Shown here one piece after another: positions 18,655 through 26,798 of a stretch of 64,000 bases of DNA. Numbering within the stretch: position 1 is the stretch's first letter; every line of letters begins with the position of its first letter. The DNA lies in NCBI RefSeq assembly GCF_030499535.1, contig NZ_JASTLB010000001.1, forward strand, positions 1,364,001 through 1,428,000. Reading direction: 5' to 3'. The translations under genes and the position numbers were made by a program. Under the pieces are notes generated by a model that saw only the letters and a list, made by a program, of their open reading frames with translations, made no database searches and had not been told where the DNA came from. The stretch comes from Streptomyces sp. TG1A-8 (GTDB lineage: Bacteria > Actinomycetota > Actinomycetes > Streptomycetales > Streptomycetaceae).

Positions 18655-19164
18655 ATGCGGTTCGGGCGCACCTACGAGGAGTTCGAGGTCGGGGCGGTCT
18701 ACAAGCACTGGCCCGGCAAGACGGTCACCGAGTACGACGACCACCTGTTCTGCCTGCTGACCATGAACCACCACCCGCTCCACATGGACGCCAACTACGC
18801 GGAGAGGACGACGGACTTCGGCAGGAACGTCGTCGTGGGCAACTACGTCTACTCCCTGCTGCTCGGCATGTCCGTGCCGGACGTGTCCGGCAAGGCGATC
18901 GCCAACCTGGAGGTCGAGTCGCTCAGGCACGTGGCGCCGACCTTCCACGGCGACACGATCTACGGCGAGACGACCGTGCTGGACAAGCGGCCGTCGAAGT
19001 CGAGGGACGACCGCGGCATCGTCCACGTCGAGACCAGGGGCCACAAGCAGGACGGCACCCTGGTGTGCGTCTTCCGCCGCAAGGTGATGGTGCCCACCGG
19101 GACGTACGTCAAGGAGCGCGGCGGCGAACAGCCCGGCCGCCCGGAGCCGAAGCAGGAGAAGTGA
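18655..19164 (+). CDS. MaoC family dehydratase, probable mesaconyl-CoA hydratase
   Basis: 169 residues with a single hot-dog fold. The MaoC hydratase segment is FCLLTMNHHPLHMDANYAER (hydratase-2 type D/N...H near residues 36-46), and the protein ends with CVFRRKVMVPTG. By position, between mcl and the dehydrogenase, it should add water to mesaconyl-CoA to give beta-methylmalyl-CoA. The classical Rhodobacter Mch is roughly twice this length, so this is a single-domain type. One base after the mcl stop, with GGAGGCGTGAG as the binding site. Confidence 0.85.
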   Translation: MRFGRTYEEFEVGAVYKHWPGKTVTEYDDHLFCLLTMNHHPLHMDANYAERTTDFGRNVVVGNYVYSLLLGMSVPDVSGKAIANLEVESLRHVAPTFHGDTIYGETTVLDKRPSKSRDDRGIVHVETRGHKQDGTLVCVFRRKVMVPTGTYVKERGGEQPGRPEPKQEK

Positions 19165-19165
19165 G

Positions 19166-20371
19166 ATGGCCCGCCTGGCCCAGACCGCCGGTCTGACCGA
19201 CGTCCAGCAGGAGATCCTCTCCACCGTCCGCGACTTCGTGGACAAGGAGATCATCCCGGTCGCCACCGGGCTGGAGCACCGCGACGAGTACCCGCAGCAG
19301 ATCGTGGACGGCCTGAGGGAACTCGGCCTGTTCGGTCTGACGATCCCCGAGGAGTACGGGGGCCTGGGCGAGTCGCTGCTGACCTACGCCCTGTGCGTGG
19401 AGGAGATCGCCCGCGGCTGGATGTCGGTGTCCGGCATCATCAACACCCACTTCATCGTCGCGTACATGCTCAAGCAGCACGGCACGCAGGAGCAGAAGGA
19501 CCACTTCCTGCCGCGCATGGCGGCCGGCGACGTCCGGGGCGCCTTCTCGATGTCGGAGCCCGGTCTGGGCTCCGACGTGTCGGCGATCACGTCCAAGGCG
19601 GTCCGGGACGGCGACGAGTACGTCCTGAACGGCCAGAAGATGTGGCTGACGAACGGCGGCACGTCCTCGCTCGTGGCCGTCCTGGTGCGCAGTGACGAAG
19701 GACACCCCGAGGGCACGGCGCCCCACAGGTCGATGACGACCTTCCTGGTGGAGAAGGAACCCGGCTTCGGCGAGGTGCGCCCCGGCCTCACCGTCCCCGG
19801 AAAGATCGACAAGATGGGCTACAAGGGCGTCGACACCACCGAGCTGATCATGGACGGTCTGCGGGTGCCGGCCGACCGGGTGCTCGGCGGCGTCACCGGC
19901 CGGGGTTTCTACCAGATGATGGACGGCGTGGAGGTCGGCCGGGTCAACGTGGCCGCACGCGGCTGCGGCGTCGCCCAGCGCGCCTTCGAGCTGGGCGTCC
20001 GGTACGCCCAGCAGCGCCACACCTTCGGCAGGCCGATCGCGCAGCACCAGGCCATCCAGTTCAAACTGGCCGAAATGGCCACCAAGGTGGAGGCCGCGCA
20101 TGCCATGATGGTGAACGCGGCTCGCAAAAAGGATTCCGGCGAACGAAACGACCTCGAGGCCGGCATGGCCAAGTACCTCGCCTCCGAGTACTGCAAGGAG
20201 GTCGTGGAGGACGCCTTCCGGATCCACGGCGGCTACGGCTTCTCCAAGGAGTACGAGATCGAGCGCCTCTACCGGGAGGCCCCGATGCTGCTCATCGGTG
20301 AAGGCACCGCCGAGATCCAGAAAATGATCATCGGACGCAGGTTGCTCGAAGAGTATCGATTCCAGGGCTGA
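19166..20371 (+). CDS. Acyl-CoA dehydrogenase, probable methylsuccinyl-CoA dehydrogenase
   Basis: 401 residues with the complete acyl-CoA dehydrogenase fold. FAD/substrate signature AFSMSEPGLGSDVSAITSKA, then MWLTNGG, the GVEVGRVNVAARGCGVAQRA helix, QQRHTFGRPIAQHQAIQFKL, and the catalytic base Glu in LLIGEGTAEIQKMIIGRRLL. In this operon it should oxidise (2S)-methylsuccinyl-CoA to mesaconyl-CoA. It lacks the extra N-terminal ~150 residues of proteobacterial Mcd, so specificity is inferred from context only. ATG one base after the preceding stop. Confidence 0.87.
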   Translation: MARLAQTAGLTDVQQEILSTVRDFVDKEIIPVATGLEHRDEYPQQIVDGLRELGLFGLTIPEEYGGLGESLLTYALCVEEIARGWMSVSGIINTHFIVAYMLKQHGTQEQKDHFLPRMAAGDVRGAFSMSEPGLGSDVSAITSKAVRDGDEYVLNGQKMWLTNGGTSSLVAVLVRSDEGHPEGTAPHRSMTTFLVEKEPGFGEVRPGLTVPGKIDKMGYKGVDTTELIMDGLRVPADRVLGGVTGRGFYQMMDGVEVGRVNVAARGCGVAQRAFELGVRYAQQRHTFGRPIAQHQAIQFKLAEMATKVEAAHAMMVNAARKKDSGERNDLEAGMAKYLASEYCKEVVEDAFRIHGGYGFSKEYEIERLYREAPMLLIGEGTAEIQKMIIGRRLLEEYRFQG

Positions 20372-20383
20372 TCATCCGGGTAA

Positions 20384-20416
20384 GGGGTGTTTTCTTCGAG
20401 TCGAAAATCACACCCC
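20384..20416 (+). terminator. Stem-loop ending the ethylmalonyl-CoA operon
   Basis: GGGGTGT-TTTC pairs with GAAAAT-CACACCCC (a 2-base bulge in the 3' arm) across an 8-base loop, 12 bases after the dehydrogenase stop. Confidence 0.5.
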
Positions 20417-20541
20417 GTCGATCCTCTTCAGCCGCCGACTCGGCTTCCTCGCTTGCCCAGTTGCGGCCCGCGACCGGTACGATTCCGGGAAAGCCGCCGT
20501 CCCCCGTCATTGCGCGGCATCATCCGCTACGAAGGTCATCC

Positions 20542-21198
20542 ATGCCCCACAGCCAAACCTCTGCACCTCGCGACCGCCAGGTCGGCGTACGCCTCGCGCG
20601 CGGAGCATCGCCGTGGCTCCTCCCGACCGTCGCCACCGCAGCCCTCAGCCTGGTCCGCGCCCGCCGCTCGGGTGCCGCCAGGGCCGTCGCCGTGCCAGCC
20701 ACCGCGCTCGCGGCGGGCATGCTGTGGTTCTTCCGCGACCCCGAGCGCGAGATCGCCCCGGGCCGGGTCATCTCGCCGGCCGACGGTGTGGTGCAGAGCA
20801 TCATGCCCTGGAAAGACGGGCGTACACGTGTCGCCATCTTCATGAGCCCGCTCAACGTCCACGTCAACCGCGCCCCGCTGGCGGGCACCGTGACGTCCGT
20901 GGAGCACATCCCCGGTGGCTTCGTTCCCGCCTTCAACAAGGAGAGCGAGAACAACGAGCGCGTAGTCTGGCATTTCGACACCGAACTCGGCGACATCGAG
21001 ATGATCCAGATCGCCGGCGCGGTGGCCCGCCGCATCGTGCCCTACCTCCCCGAGGGCACGAAGGTCGAGCAGGGCGACCGAATCGGTCTGATCCGCTTCG
21101 GCTCGCGTGTCGACCTCTACCTGCCCGAGGGCGTGGAGGTCGCGGTCGAGGTCGGACAGAAGACCGTGGCTGGGGTGACTCGCATTGACCGTGATTGA
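20542..21198 (+). CDS. psd: Phosphatidylserine decarboxylase proenzyme
   Basis: 218 residues, the short (PSD-A/archaeal-type) form. It removes CO2 from phosphatidylserine to give phosphatidylethanolamine. FFRDPEREI, ISPADGVVQS and VAIFMSPLNVHVNRAPLAG are conserved. The self-cleavage site that makes the pyruvoyl group is the Gly-Ser in IRFGSRVDLYLP (about residues 186-197). An N-terminal hydrophobic stretch tethers it to the membrane. The ATG follows GAAGGT. It overlaps pssA by 14 bases, so the two successive steps of phosphatidylethanolamine synthesis are coupled. Confidence 0.93.
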   Translation: MPHSQTSAPRDRQVGVRLARGASPWLLPTVATAALSLVRARRSGAARAVAVPATALAAGMLWFFRDPEREIAPGRVISPADGVVQSIMPWKDGRTRVAIFMSPLNVHVNRAPLAGTVTSVEHIPGGFVPAFNKESENNERVVWHFDTELGDIEMIQIAGAVARRIVPYLPEGTKVEQGDRIGLIRFGSRVDLYLPEGVEVAVEVGQKTVAGVTRIDRD

Positions 21199-22042
21199 TC
21201 CGGAGACACAGACGGGCTGGGTGCCCGAGGCGGACGAGGTGGACGAGGAGGAGGAGATGCCCCTCTCCCTCCGCCTGTCGATAGCCGACACCCTCACGCT
21301 CGGCAACGCCACGTGCGGCTTCATGGCGGTGTACTTCACCACCACCGGCATCCTGATCCCGCACCTGACGGGCAACGACGAGTCCGCGGGCATGGCCCGC
21401 CACAGCGCGGCCACCGCGGTCATCCTGATGCTGTGCGCGGCCGTCTTCGACCTGTTCGACGGACTGGTGGCCCGCAAGCTGCGCTCGTCGCCGATGGGCG
21501 CGGAGCTGGACAACCTCTCCGACCTGATCAGCTTCGGGCTGGCACCGGCGTACTTCGTGCTCGTCTACGGCATGGTCGCGGACGACGCGCACCAGCGGGT
21601 GGCCGCGCTCGGGGCGATCGTGGTGCTCCTGGCCGTCGTGCTGCGCCTGGCGCGCTTCTCGTGCGTGACGATGAAGGACGGCGTGTTCCAGGGCATGCCG
21701 TCGCCGTTCGGCGCGCTGACGGTGGTCTCGATCGTCCTGCTGGAGCTGCCGTTCGTGGCGACCCTGCTGGCGATCCTCGGCACGGCCTGGCTGATGGTGA
21801 GCCGGGTGGAGTACCCCAAGCCGCGGGGCCGCCTGGCGGGTGCGATGCTCTCCTGGATCGTGCTGTCGATGGGCCTGCTGGCCGCCTGGGCCTTCGAGGC
21901 CCCGAGCGGACAGCTGCTCCTGCAGACGGGCTGCGCGCTGCAGCTGGTCATGGGCGCGGTCATTCCGCTGTTCGCCACCGCGCGCAGGGTGAACAACTTC
22001 CGTGACAACCGGCGGGAGGCGCGCGCGGCGCAGCTGCCGTAG
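21185..22042 (+). CDS. pssA: CDP-diacylglycerol-serine O-phosphatidyltransferase
   Basis: 285-residue integral membrane enzyme that makes phosphatidylserine. The CDP-alcohol phosphatidyltransferase signature D-G-x2-A-R-x8-G-x3-D-x3-D is complete: FDGLVARKL then MGAELDNLSDLISFG. About eight hydrophobic segments follow an acidic N-terminus. The TTG start at 21185 overlaps the psd end; a GTG two codons later is an equally possible start. A strong terminator follows. Confidence 0.93.
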   Translation: MTVIDPETQTGWVPEADEVDEEEEMPLSLRLSIADTLTLGNATCGFMAVYFTTTGILIPHLTGNDESAGMARHSAATAVILMLCAAVFDLFDGLVARKLRSSPMGAELDNLSDLISFGLAPAYFVLVYGMVADDAHQRVAALGAIVVLLAVVLRLARFSCVTMKDGVFQGMPSPFGALTVVSIVLLELPFVATLLAILGTAWLMVSRVEYPKPRGRLAGAMLSWIVLSMGLLAAWAFEAPSGQLLLQTGCALQLVMGAVIPLFATARRVNNFRDNRREARAAQLP

Positions 22043-22059
22043 CGGTGGCCGTCGAGTGT

Positions 22060-22100
22060 GGTGAAGGGCCCCGGACCGGTTCGGTCCGGGGCCCTTCACC
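22060..22100. terminator. Bidirectional terminator between pssA and glycerate kinase
   Basis: A perfect 19-bp stem (22060-22078 with 22082-22100) closes a 3-base loop (GTT) between two convergent genes. Confidence 0.85.
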
Positions 22101-22134
22101 GTGTGCGCGGGACGTCCTCGGCCGCACCGGAGGC

Positions 22135-23286
22135 TCAGCCGAGGACGTCCCGCGCGACGCGGGCGGCGACCCGTTCGAGGAGCGGCCCGGCATCCGCGAT
22201 GCACCGGGCGACGTCCGGCTCGACGGACGTCAGCGGGTACGCCCGGGAGATCCCCGCCCGCAGCAGCGCCTCCGCCGGCAGCGCGAGCCGCCCGCACACC
22301 GCGACGGTCTCCTTCCCGGCCGCCCGGGCCGCGGCGGCCACTCCCGCCGGGGCCTTTCCGTGCAGCGTCTGCTCGTCCAGCGACCCCTCCCCGGTGATCA
22401 CCAGGGTGGCCCGCCCCAGCGCCGGCGCGAAGCCGAGGACGTCCAGCACGACCTCGATGCCGGCCCGGAAGCGGGCGCCGAGCAGCAGCGCGCCGTAGCC
22501 GGCACCGCCGGCCGCGCCCGCGCCCGGCGCCGCCGCGCGGCCGGCGGCCCGCGGCACCCCCCCGGCCTCCAGCACCCGCACGAAGCGGCCGAGCGCCGCG
22601 TCCAGGAACCGCACGTCGTCCGGCGAGGCCCCCTTCTGCGGGCCGTACACCGCGGGCGCGCCCCTCGGCCCGGTCAGCGGGTTGTCGACGTCACTGGCGA
22701 GCACCAGCTCCACCGAGGACAGGCGCGGGTCCAGCCCGGACAGGTCCGCGCGGGCCAGGGCGGCGAGCCCGCCGCCGCCCGGCGCCACCGGCTGCCCGTC
22801 CCGGTCCAGGAACCGCGCGCCCAGCGCCGAGAGCATCCCGGCGCCGCCGTCCGTCGTGGCACTGCCGCCCACGCCGAACACGACCGTCCGCGCGCCGGCG
22901 TCCAGCGCGGCCCGCAGCAGCTCCCCGGAACCGTACGTCGATGCGGTCAGCGGCGCGAGGACGCCGGCCGGCAGCCGCCGCAGGCCGCTCGCCTCGGCCA
23001 TCTCCACCACCGCGGTGCCGCCGCGCAGCGCGAACGCGGCCGTGACCTGCCGGCCCAGCGGCCCGGCGACCCGGACCTCGCGCCGCTCGAAACCGGCGGC
23101 GACCGCCGCGTCCACGGTCCCGTCGCCGCCGTCGGCCACGGGCAGTGCCTCGACCGGCAGGTCCGGCACGACCCGGCGCAGTCCCGCCGTCACCCGCTCG
23201 GCGACCTGCACGGCCGTCAGCGAGCCCTTGAACTTGTCCGCGGCGATGAGCACCCGACGGGGCTCGCCCGCTGCTGCGTCCGCCAT
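22135..23286 (-). CDS. Glycerate kinase (GlxK family)
   Basis: 383 residues of the GlxK-type glycerate kinase family, phosphorylating D-glycerate (usually to 2-phosphoglycerate). Motifs: VLIAADKFKGSLTAVQVAE at the N-terminus, PVADGGDGTVDA, GVGGSATTDGGAGMLSALGA, and VITGEGSLDEQTLHGKAP near the C-terminus. The ATG at 23286 has GGGGAGGCGAG before it. Lying beside the ethylmalonyl-CoA operon, it could help channel glyoxylate-derived glycerate into glycolysis; this is inference, as no glyoxylate carboligase is seen here. Confidence 0.9.
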   Translation of the reverse strand: MADAAAGEPRRVLIAADKFKGSLTAVQVAERVTAGLRRVVPDLPVEALPVADGGDGTVDAAVAAGFERREVRVAGPLGRQVTAAFALRGGTAVVEMAEASGLRRLPAGVLAPLTASTYGSGELLRAALDAGARTVVFGVGGSATTDGGAGMLSALGARFLDRDGQPVAPGGGGLAALARADLSGLDPRLSSVELVLASDVDNPLTGPRGAPAVYGPQKGASPDDVRFLDAALGRFVRVLEAGGVPRAAGRAAAPGAGAAGGAGYGALLLGARFRAGIEVVLDVLGFAPALGRATLVITGEGSLDEQTLHGKAPAGVAAAARAAGKETVAVCGRLALPAEALLRAGISRAYPLTSVEPDVARCIADAGPLLERVAARVARDVLG

Positions 23287-23439
23287 CTCGCCTCCCCCTC
23301 GCTCTCCGGCTCCGCGCGCCGGGGTCGGTCGCGCCGCCGTGATCCTGGCCGCGGGCCGCCCCCGCCGCCGCGCACCGGCCGCACGCGCACCGCGCCCGGC
23401 GTGGCGGCCGGCACGCGTCATGACCCGGCCATGCCTGGA

Positions 23440-23445
23440 TACCCT
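23440..23445 (+). promoter_or_regulatory. -10 element TACCCT of a probable leaderless promoter
   Basis: TACCCT ends six bases before the ATG at 23452 and no Shine-Dalgarno is present. This supports the inner ATG as the start. Confidence 0.5.
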
Positions 23446-23451
23446 TCCGGG

Positions 23452-23958
23452 ATGACCACGACGCCAGACTTCGCCACGTACATCGCGAGCCTCCCCCGCG
23501 TCCTCTCCGCCGCCGCCACGCTCTTCCGGGACGCCGAGGGGCGGGTGCTGCTCGTCGAGCCGAACTACCGCGAGGGGTGGGCCCTGCCGGGCGGCACGAT
23601 CGAGTCGGACGACGGCGAGACGCCGCGCCAGGGGGCACGCCGCGAGACCCTGGAGGAGACCGGCCTGGACCGGGAGCCGGGCCGGCTGCTGGCGGTGGAC
23701 TGGGCACACGGCACGGGGCGGCCGCCGCTGGTGGCGTACCTGTACGACGGCGGTGTCCTCACGGAGGCCGAGCTCGGCTCCATCCGCCTGCAGGAGGAGG
23801 AGCTGCTGTCCTGGCGGCTGGTGCCCCGCGAGGAGGTCACCGCCCACCTGCCCGGCGCCCTCGGCCGACGGGTGCTGGCCGCCCTGGACGTGCTGGCGGA
23901 CGGCTCGGGCACGGTGGAGCTGGAGAACGGCCACCGGGCGGCCGTGCCGGAGCGGTAG
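23452..23958 (+). CDS. NUDIX hydrolase
   Basis: 168 residues. Hydrolyses a nucleoside diphosphate linked to another group; the substrate is not predictable. The Nudix box reads GGTIESDDGETPRQGARRET plus LEETGL. The catalytic REx2EE core (RETLEE) is intact, but there are two extra residues between the leading Gly and the first Glu compared with Gx5Ex7REUXEEXGU. An ATG seven codons upstream is possible but would lie before the predicted -10. Confidence 0.85.
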   Translation: MTTTPDFATYIASLPRVLSAAATLFRDAEGRVLLVEPNYREGWALPGGTIESDDGETPRQGARRETLEETGLDREPGRLLAVDWAHGTGRPPLVAYLYDGGVLTEAELGSIRLQEEELLSWRLVPREEVTAHLPGALGRRVLAALDVLADGSGTVELENGHRAAVPER

Positions 23959-23999
23959 CGGCGGACACCGCCGCGGACGGGCGCCGGTCCGGCCGACGG

Positions 24000-24066
24000 C
24001 CGGGGCCTTGCGTTCGGATCGGGCCGGACCCCGCGAGCCCGGCGGGATCCGAACGCAAGGTCCCGG
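24000..24066. terminator. Bidirectional terminator between the Nudix gene and ogt
   Basis: Bases 24000-24020 pair with 24046-24066 (15 bp perfect core CCTTGCGTTCGGATC, one G-U, then 5 more pairs) around a 25-base loop, between convergent genes. Confidence 0.8.
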
Positions 24067-24077
24067 AACGGGAGGCC

Positions 24078-24575
24078 CTAGAACAGGGCGGTGCCCCGCT
24101 CGAAGTCCAGCAGGCGCTGCTTGCGCTCCAGGCCGCCGCCGTAACCGGTGAGGCTGCCGTCGGAGCCGATCACCCGGTGGCAGGGGACGACGATGCCGAT
24201 GGGGTTGCGGCCGTTGGCGAGGCCGACCGCGCGGGAGGCCCCGGGGCGGCCGAGGGCCGCGGCGAGCGCGCCGTAGCTGCGGGTCTCCCCGTACGGGATC
24301 TTCGTCAGCTGCTCCCAGACGGCGCGCTGGAACGGCGTTCCGTGCAGGCCGAGCGGGAGGGTGAACTCCTTCAGCTCGCCGGCGAAGTAGGCCGTGAGCT
24401 GCTCCTGCGCCTCGGCGAAGACGCGGAGCGCGGCGATGCGTGACCCGAAGGTCTCCTCGCCGGGGCGGTGCCGCTGTGCGGCCATGTACAGGCCGCACAG
24501 CGCGCCGTCGCCGTCGGCGACGAGGGTGAGTGGCCCGTAGGGGCTGTCGACCACGGTGTGCTGTTTCACGGACAT
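24078..24575 (-). CDS. ogt: Methylated-DNA-protein-cysteine S-methyltransferase
   Basis: 165 residues. Suicide repair of O6-alkylguanine: the acceptor cysteine is in [20 protein letters not shown], preceded by the helix-turn-helix [20 protein letters not shown] with the arginine finger in [13 protein letters not shown]. It lies 13 bases after the Ada-AlkA gene and reads the same way, making a two-gene alkylation-repair operon. The ATG at 24575 has AAGGA nine bases upstream. Confidence 0.93.
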   Translation of the reverse strand: MSVKQHTVVDSPYGPLTLVADGDGALCGLYMAAQRHRPGEETFGSRIAALRVFAEAQEQLTAYFAGELKEFTLPLGLHGTPFQRAVWEQLTKIPYGETRSYGALAAALGRPGASRAVGLANGRNPIGIVVPCHRVIGSDGSLTGYGGGLERKQRLLDFERGTALF

Positions 24576-24588
24576 GTGCGGGATTTCC

Positions 24589-26070
24589 TTACGCGGGAAG
24601 GACGTTGATCGGGTGGTTGTCGGTCGCCCACAGATACTGCACGGCGTACGCCCGCCAGGGCCGCCAGGCCTCGGCGCGGGCGGTGAGCGCGGCCGGGGTG
24701 GCGGGCAGGCCCAGGGCCCGGGCGGCGCGCCGGACGCCGAGGTCGGTGGGCAGGAAGGCGTCGGGGTCGCCGAGGGCGCGCTGCGCGATGACGTCGGCCG
24801 TCCAGGGGCCGAAGCCGGGCAGGGCGAGCAGCCGGGCGCGGGTCTCGGCCCAGTCGGCCTCGACGCCCAGGCGCAGGGTGCCGTCGGCGAGGTGCCGGAC
24901 CAGGGTGGTCAGGGTGGTGCGCCGGGCGCGGGGCATCGCCAGGGTGCCGGGGTCGACCGCGGCCAGCGCCCCGGGCGTCGGGAACAGGTGGGTCAGGCCG
25001 CCCTCGGGGTCGTCCAGGGGCTTGCCGTGGGCGGCGACCAGGCGGGCCGCGTGGGTGCGGGCGGCGGCGGTGGAGACCTGCTGTCCGAGCACGGCGCGGA
25101 CGGCGAACTCGGCCTCGTCGACCGTGCGCGGCACCCGGCGGCCCGGGGCGCGGTCCACCAGGGGTGCCAGCAGCGGGTCCGCGCGCAGCCGGTCGTCGAC
25201 GGCGACCGGGTCGGCGTCCAGGTCCAGCAGACGCCGGCACCGGTTGATCGCCACGGTGAGGTCCCGCAGGTCCCCGAGGGTCAGGCGGCAGTCGATGTGG
25301 CCGGGCCGCGGGGCGAGCGCGACGATCCCGTGTCCGTACGGCAGCCGCAGCGTGCGCCGGTAGGCGCCGTCGCGCCACTCCTCCACGCCGGGCACGGCCG
25401 TGGCGGCCAGGTGGCCGAAGAGGTTGCCGGGGTTCAGCGGGGCGCGGAAGGGCAGCCGCAGCGCGAGGGTTCCCGGGGTGCCCGCCGGGCCGCCGTGCGG
25501 GACCCGGGCGCGCAGCTCGCCCGGGGTGAGGGCGTAGACCTCGCGGACGGTGTCGTTGAAGGTGCGCACGGAGGAGAACCCGGCCGCGAAGGCGACCTCC
25601 GCCATCGGCAGCGGGGTGGTCTCGATGAGCAGGCGCGCGGTCTGCGCGCGCTGGGCGCGGGCCAGCGCGAGGGGACCCGCGCCCAATTCGGCGAGGAGCT
25701 GGCGTTCGACCTGCCGGGCGCTGTAGCCGAGCCGGGCGGCGAGTCCGGGCACGCCCTCGCGGTCCACGACGCCGTCGGCGATCAGCCGCATGGCGCGGGC
25801 CACCAGGTCGGCGCGCCGGTTCCACTCCGGGGAGCCGGGACCGGTGTCGGGACGGCAGCGCTTGCAGGCCCGGAAGCCGGCCGCCTGGCAGGCGGCGGCA
25901 CTGGGGTGGAACGTCATGTTCTCCGCCTTGGGCGGCACGGCCGGGCAGCTGGGCCGGCAATAGACACCGGTGGTGAGGACGGCGGTGAAGAACCACCCGT
26001 CGAACCGCGCGTCCCTGGACCGCACGGCCCGCACGCAGTGCTCCCGGTCGAGGTGCGTCGCTGTCTGCAT
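24589..26070 (-). CDS. Ada-AlkA fusion: methyl-responsive regulator and DNA-3-methyladenine glycosylase II
   Basis: 493 residues. Ada zinc domain (residues 5-75) with the four Cys ligands in [10 protein letters not shown] and [10 protein letters not shown]; the first Cys accepts methyl from phosphotriesters. AraC-type HTH (about 80-165; [31 protein letters not shown]). AlkA N-terminal domain (about 190-300), then the HhH-GPD glycosylase ([30 protein letters not shown] with catalytic Asp in [10 protein letters not shown]). It both senses and repairs alkylation and should activate itself and ogt. The ATG at 26070 starts the Ada domain properly; a longer start at 26121 cannot be excluded. Confidence 0.92.
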   Translation of the reverse strand: MQTATHLDREHCVRAVRSRDARFDGWFFTAVLTTGVYCRPSCPAVPPKAENMTFHPSAAACQAAGFRACKRCRPDTGPGSPEWNRRADLVARAMRLIADGVVDREGVPGLAARLGYSARQVERQLLAELGAGPLALARAQRAQTARLLIETTPLPMAEVAFAAGFSSVRTFNDTVREVYALTPGELRARVPHGGPAGTPGTLALRLPFRAPLNPGNLFGHLAATAVPGVEEWRDGAYRRTLRLPYGHGIVALAPRPGHIDCRLTLGDLRDLTVAINRCRRLLDLDADPVAVDDRLRADPLLAPLVDRAPGRRVPRTVDEAEFAVRAVLGQQVSTAAARTHAARLVAAHGKPLDDPEGGLTHLFPTPGALAAVDPGTLAMPRARRTTLTTLVRHLADGTLRLGVEADWAETRARLLALPGFGPWTADVIAQRALGDPDAFLPTDLGVRRAARALGLPATPAALTARAEAWRPWRAYAVQYLWATDNHPINVLPA

Positions 26071-26184
26071 GCGTCCAGGATCGGTCACCGCCGGTACCCG
26101 GCGCTGGCGAATATCCGACATGTACCTGAAGGCGGGCCGGGTCCCGCCCCCGGGCGGGACGACCCGCGCGCCGCGGGAGCCGCT

Positions 26185-26207
26185 TGCACCTTGTCTCTTC
26201 GGGTGCA
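26185..26207 (+). promoter_or_regulatory. TGCACC-N11-GGTGCA inverted repeat (candidate operator)
   Basis: A 6-bp perfect inverted repeat (26185-26190 and 26202-26207), 64 bases before the MarR start, in the 200-base divergent gap with ada-alkA. Position suits autoregulation; identity of the binder is inferred. Confidence 0.35.
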
Positions 26208-26270
26208 GCGGGGGAATGTGGGGTGTCCCGCCCGTACCAGTACCCCGAGGTTCTTGAGAGTGATGTGCCC

Positions 26271-26777
26271 GTGACCCCTCCCGGCGGCCCCGGCGACGAC
26301 CGCGCGATGGGATCGGGCGACGGTCCGGAGGCCGTCGCGCTGGAGATCGCCGACGCCGTGGAGAGCCTGTCGAACCTGTGGTCGCTGGCCGCTCAGGGGG
26401 CGGCCCTGCGGCTGTCCCCGCACCAGCTGCGGGCCCTGCGGACGCTGGAGGCGGCGCCCGGGACGAACCTGACGGCACTGGCCGAGCGGCTCGACATCGG
26501 GCTGCCCACCGCCAGCCGCCTGTGCGACCGGCTGGAGGCGGCCGGCCTGCTGGAGCGCGCGCTGCACCCGCAGCGGCGGCGCGAGGTGCGGCTGAGCCTC
26601 ACCGTCCACGGGCGCCGGGTGCTGGACGACGTGGCGGCGCGGCGCGCGCAGGCCCTGGCGGTCGTCCTGGCCGCCATGGACCCGGTGGAGCGGTCGGCGC
26701 TGAGCCGTGGCATGAAGTCCTTCCTCGCCGTCCGGGACGGGGCGCCGGCACCGCCGGGCGGGCCGGGGACGTCCTAG
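26271..26777 (+). CDS. MarR family transcriptional regulator
   Basis: 168 residues with a winged helix: LSPHQLRALRTLEAAPGTNL, recognition helix LPTASRLCDRLEAAGLLER, and wing RRREVRLSLTVHGRRVL. It is a paralogue of the MarR protein at 28112 (shared SRLCDRL..AG..ER....RREVRL). The GTG at 26271 is chosen for the TTGAGAGTGA stretch upstream; an ATG 12 codons inside is possible. It converges on the SpoIIE-type phosphatase, 21 bases away. Confidence 0.8.
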   Translation: MTPPGGPGDDRAMGSGDGPEAVALEIADAVESLSNLWSLAAQGAALRLSPHQLRALRTLEAAPGTNLTALAERLDIGLPTASRLCDRLEAAGLLERALHPQRRREVRLSLTVHGRRVLDDVAARRAQALAVVLAAMDPVERSALSRGMKSFLAVRDGAPAPPGGPGTS

Positions 26778-26798
26778 CGGCCACGCCCGCCGCCGCGG

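Noticed and set aside
24530..26274. Plus-strand frames opposite ogt and ada-alkA
   Set aside because: They are antisense shadows; the minus-strand proteins have complete catalytic motifs.
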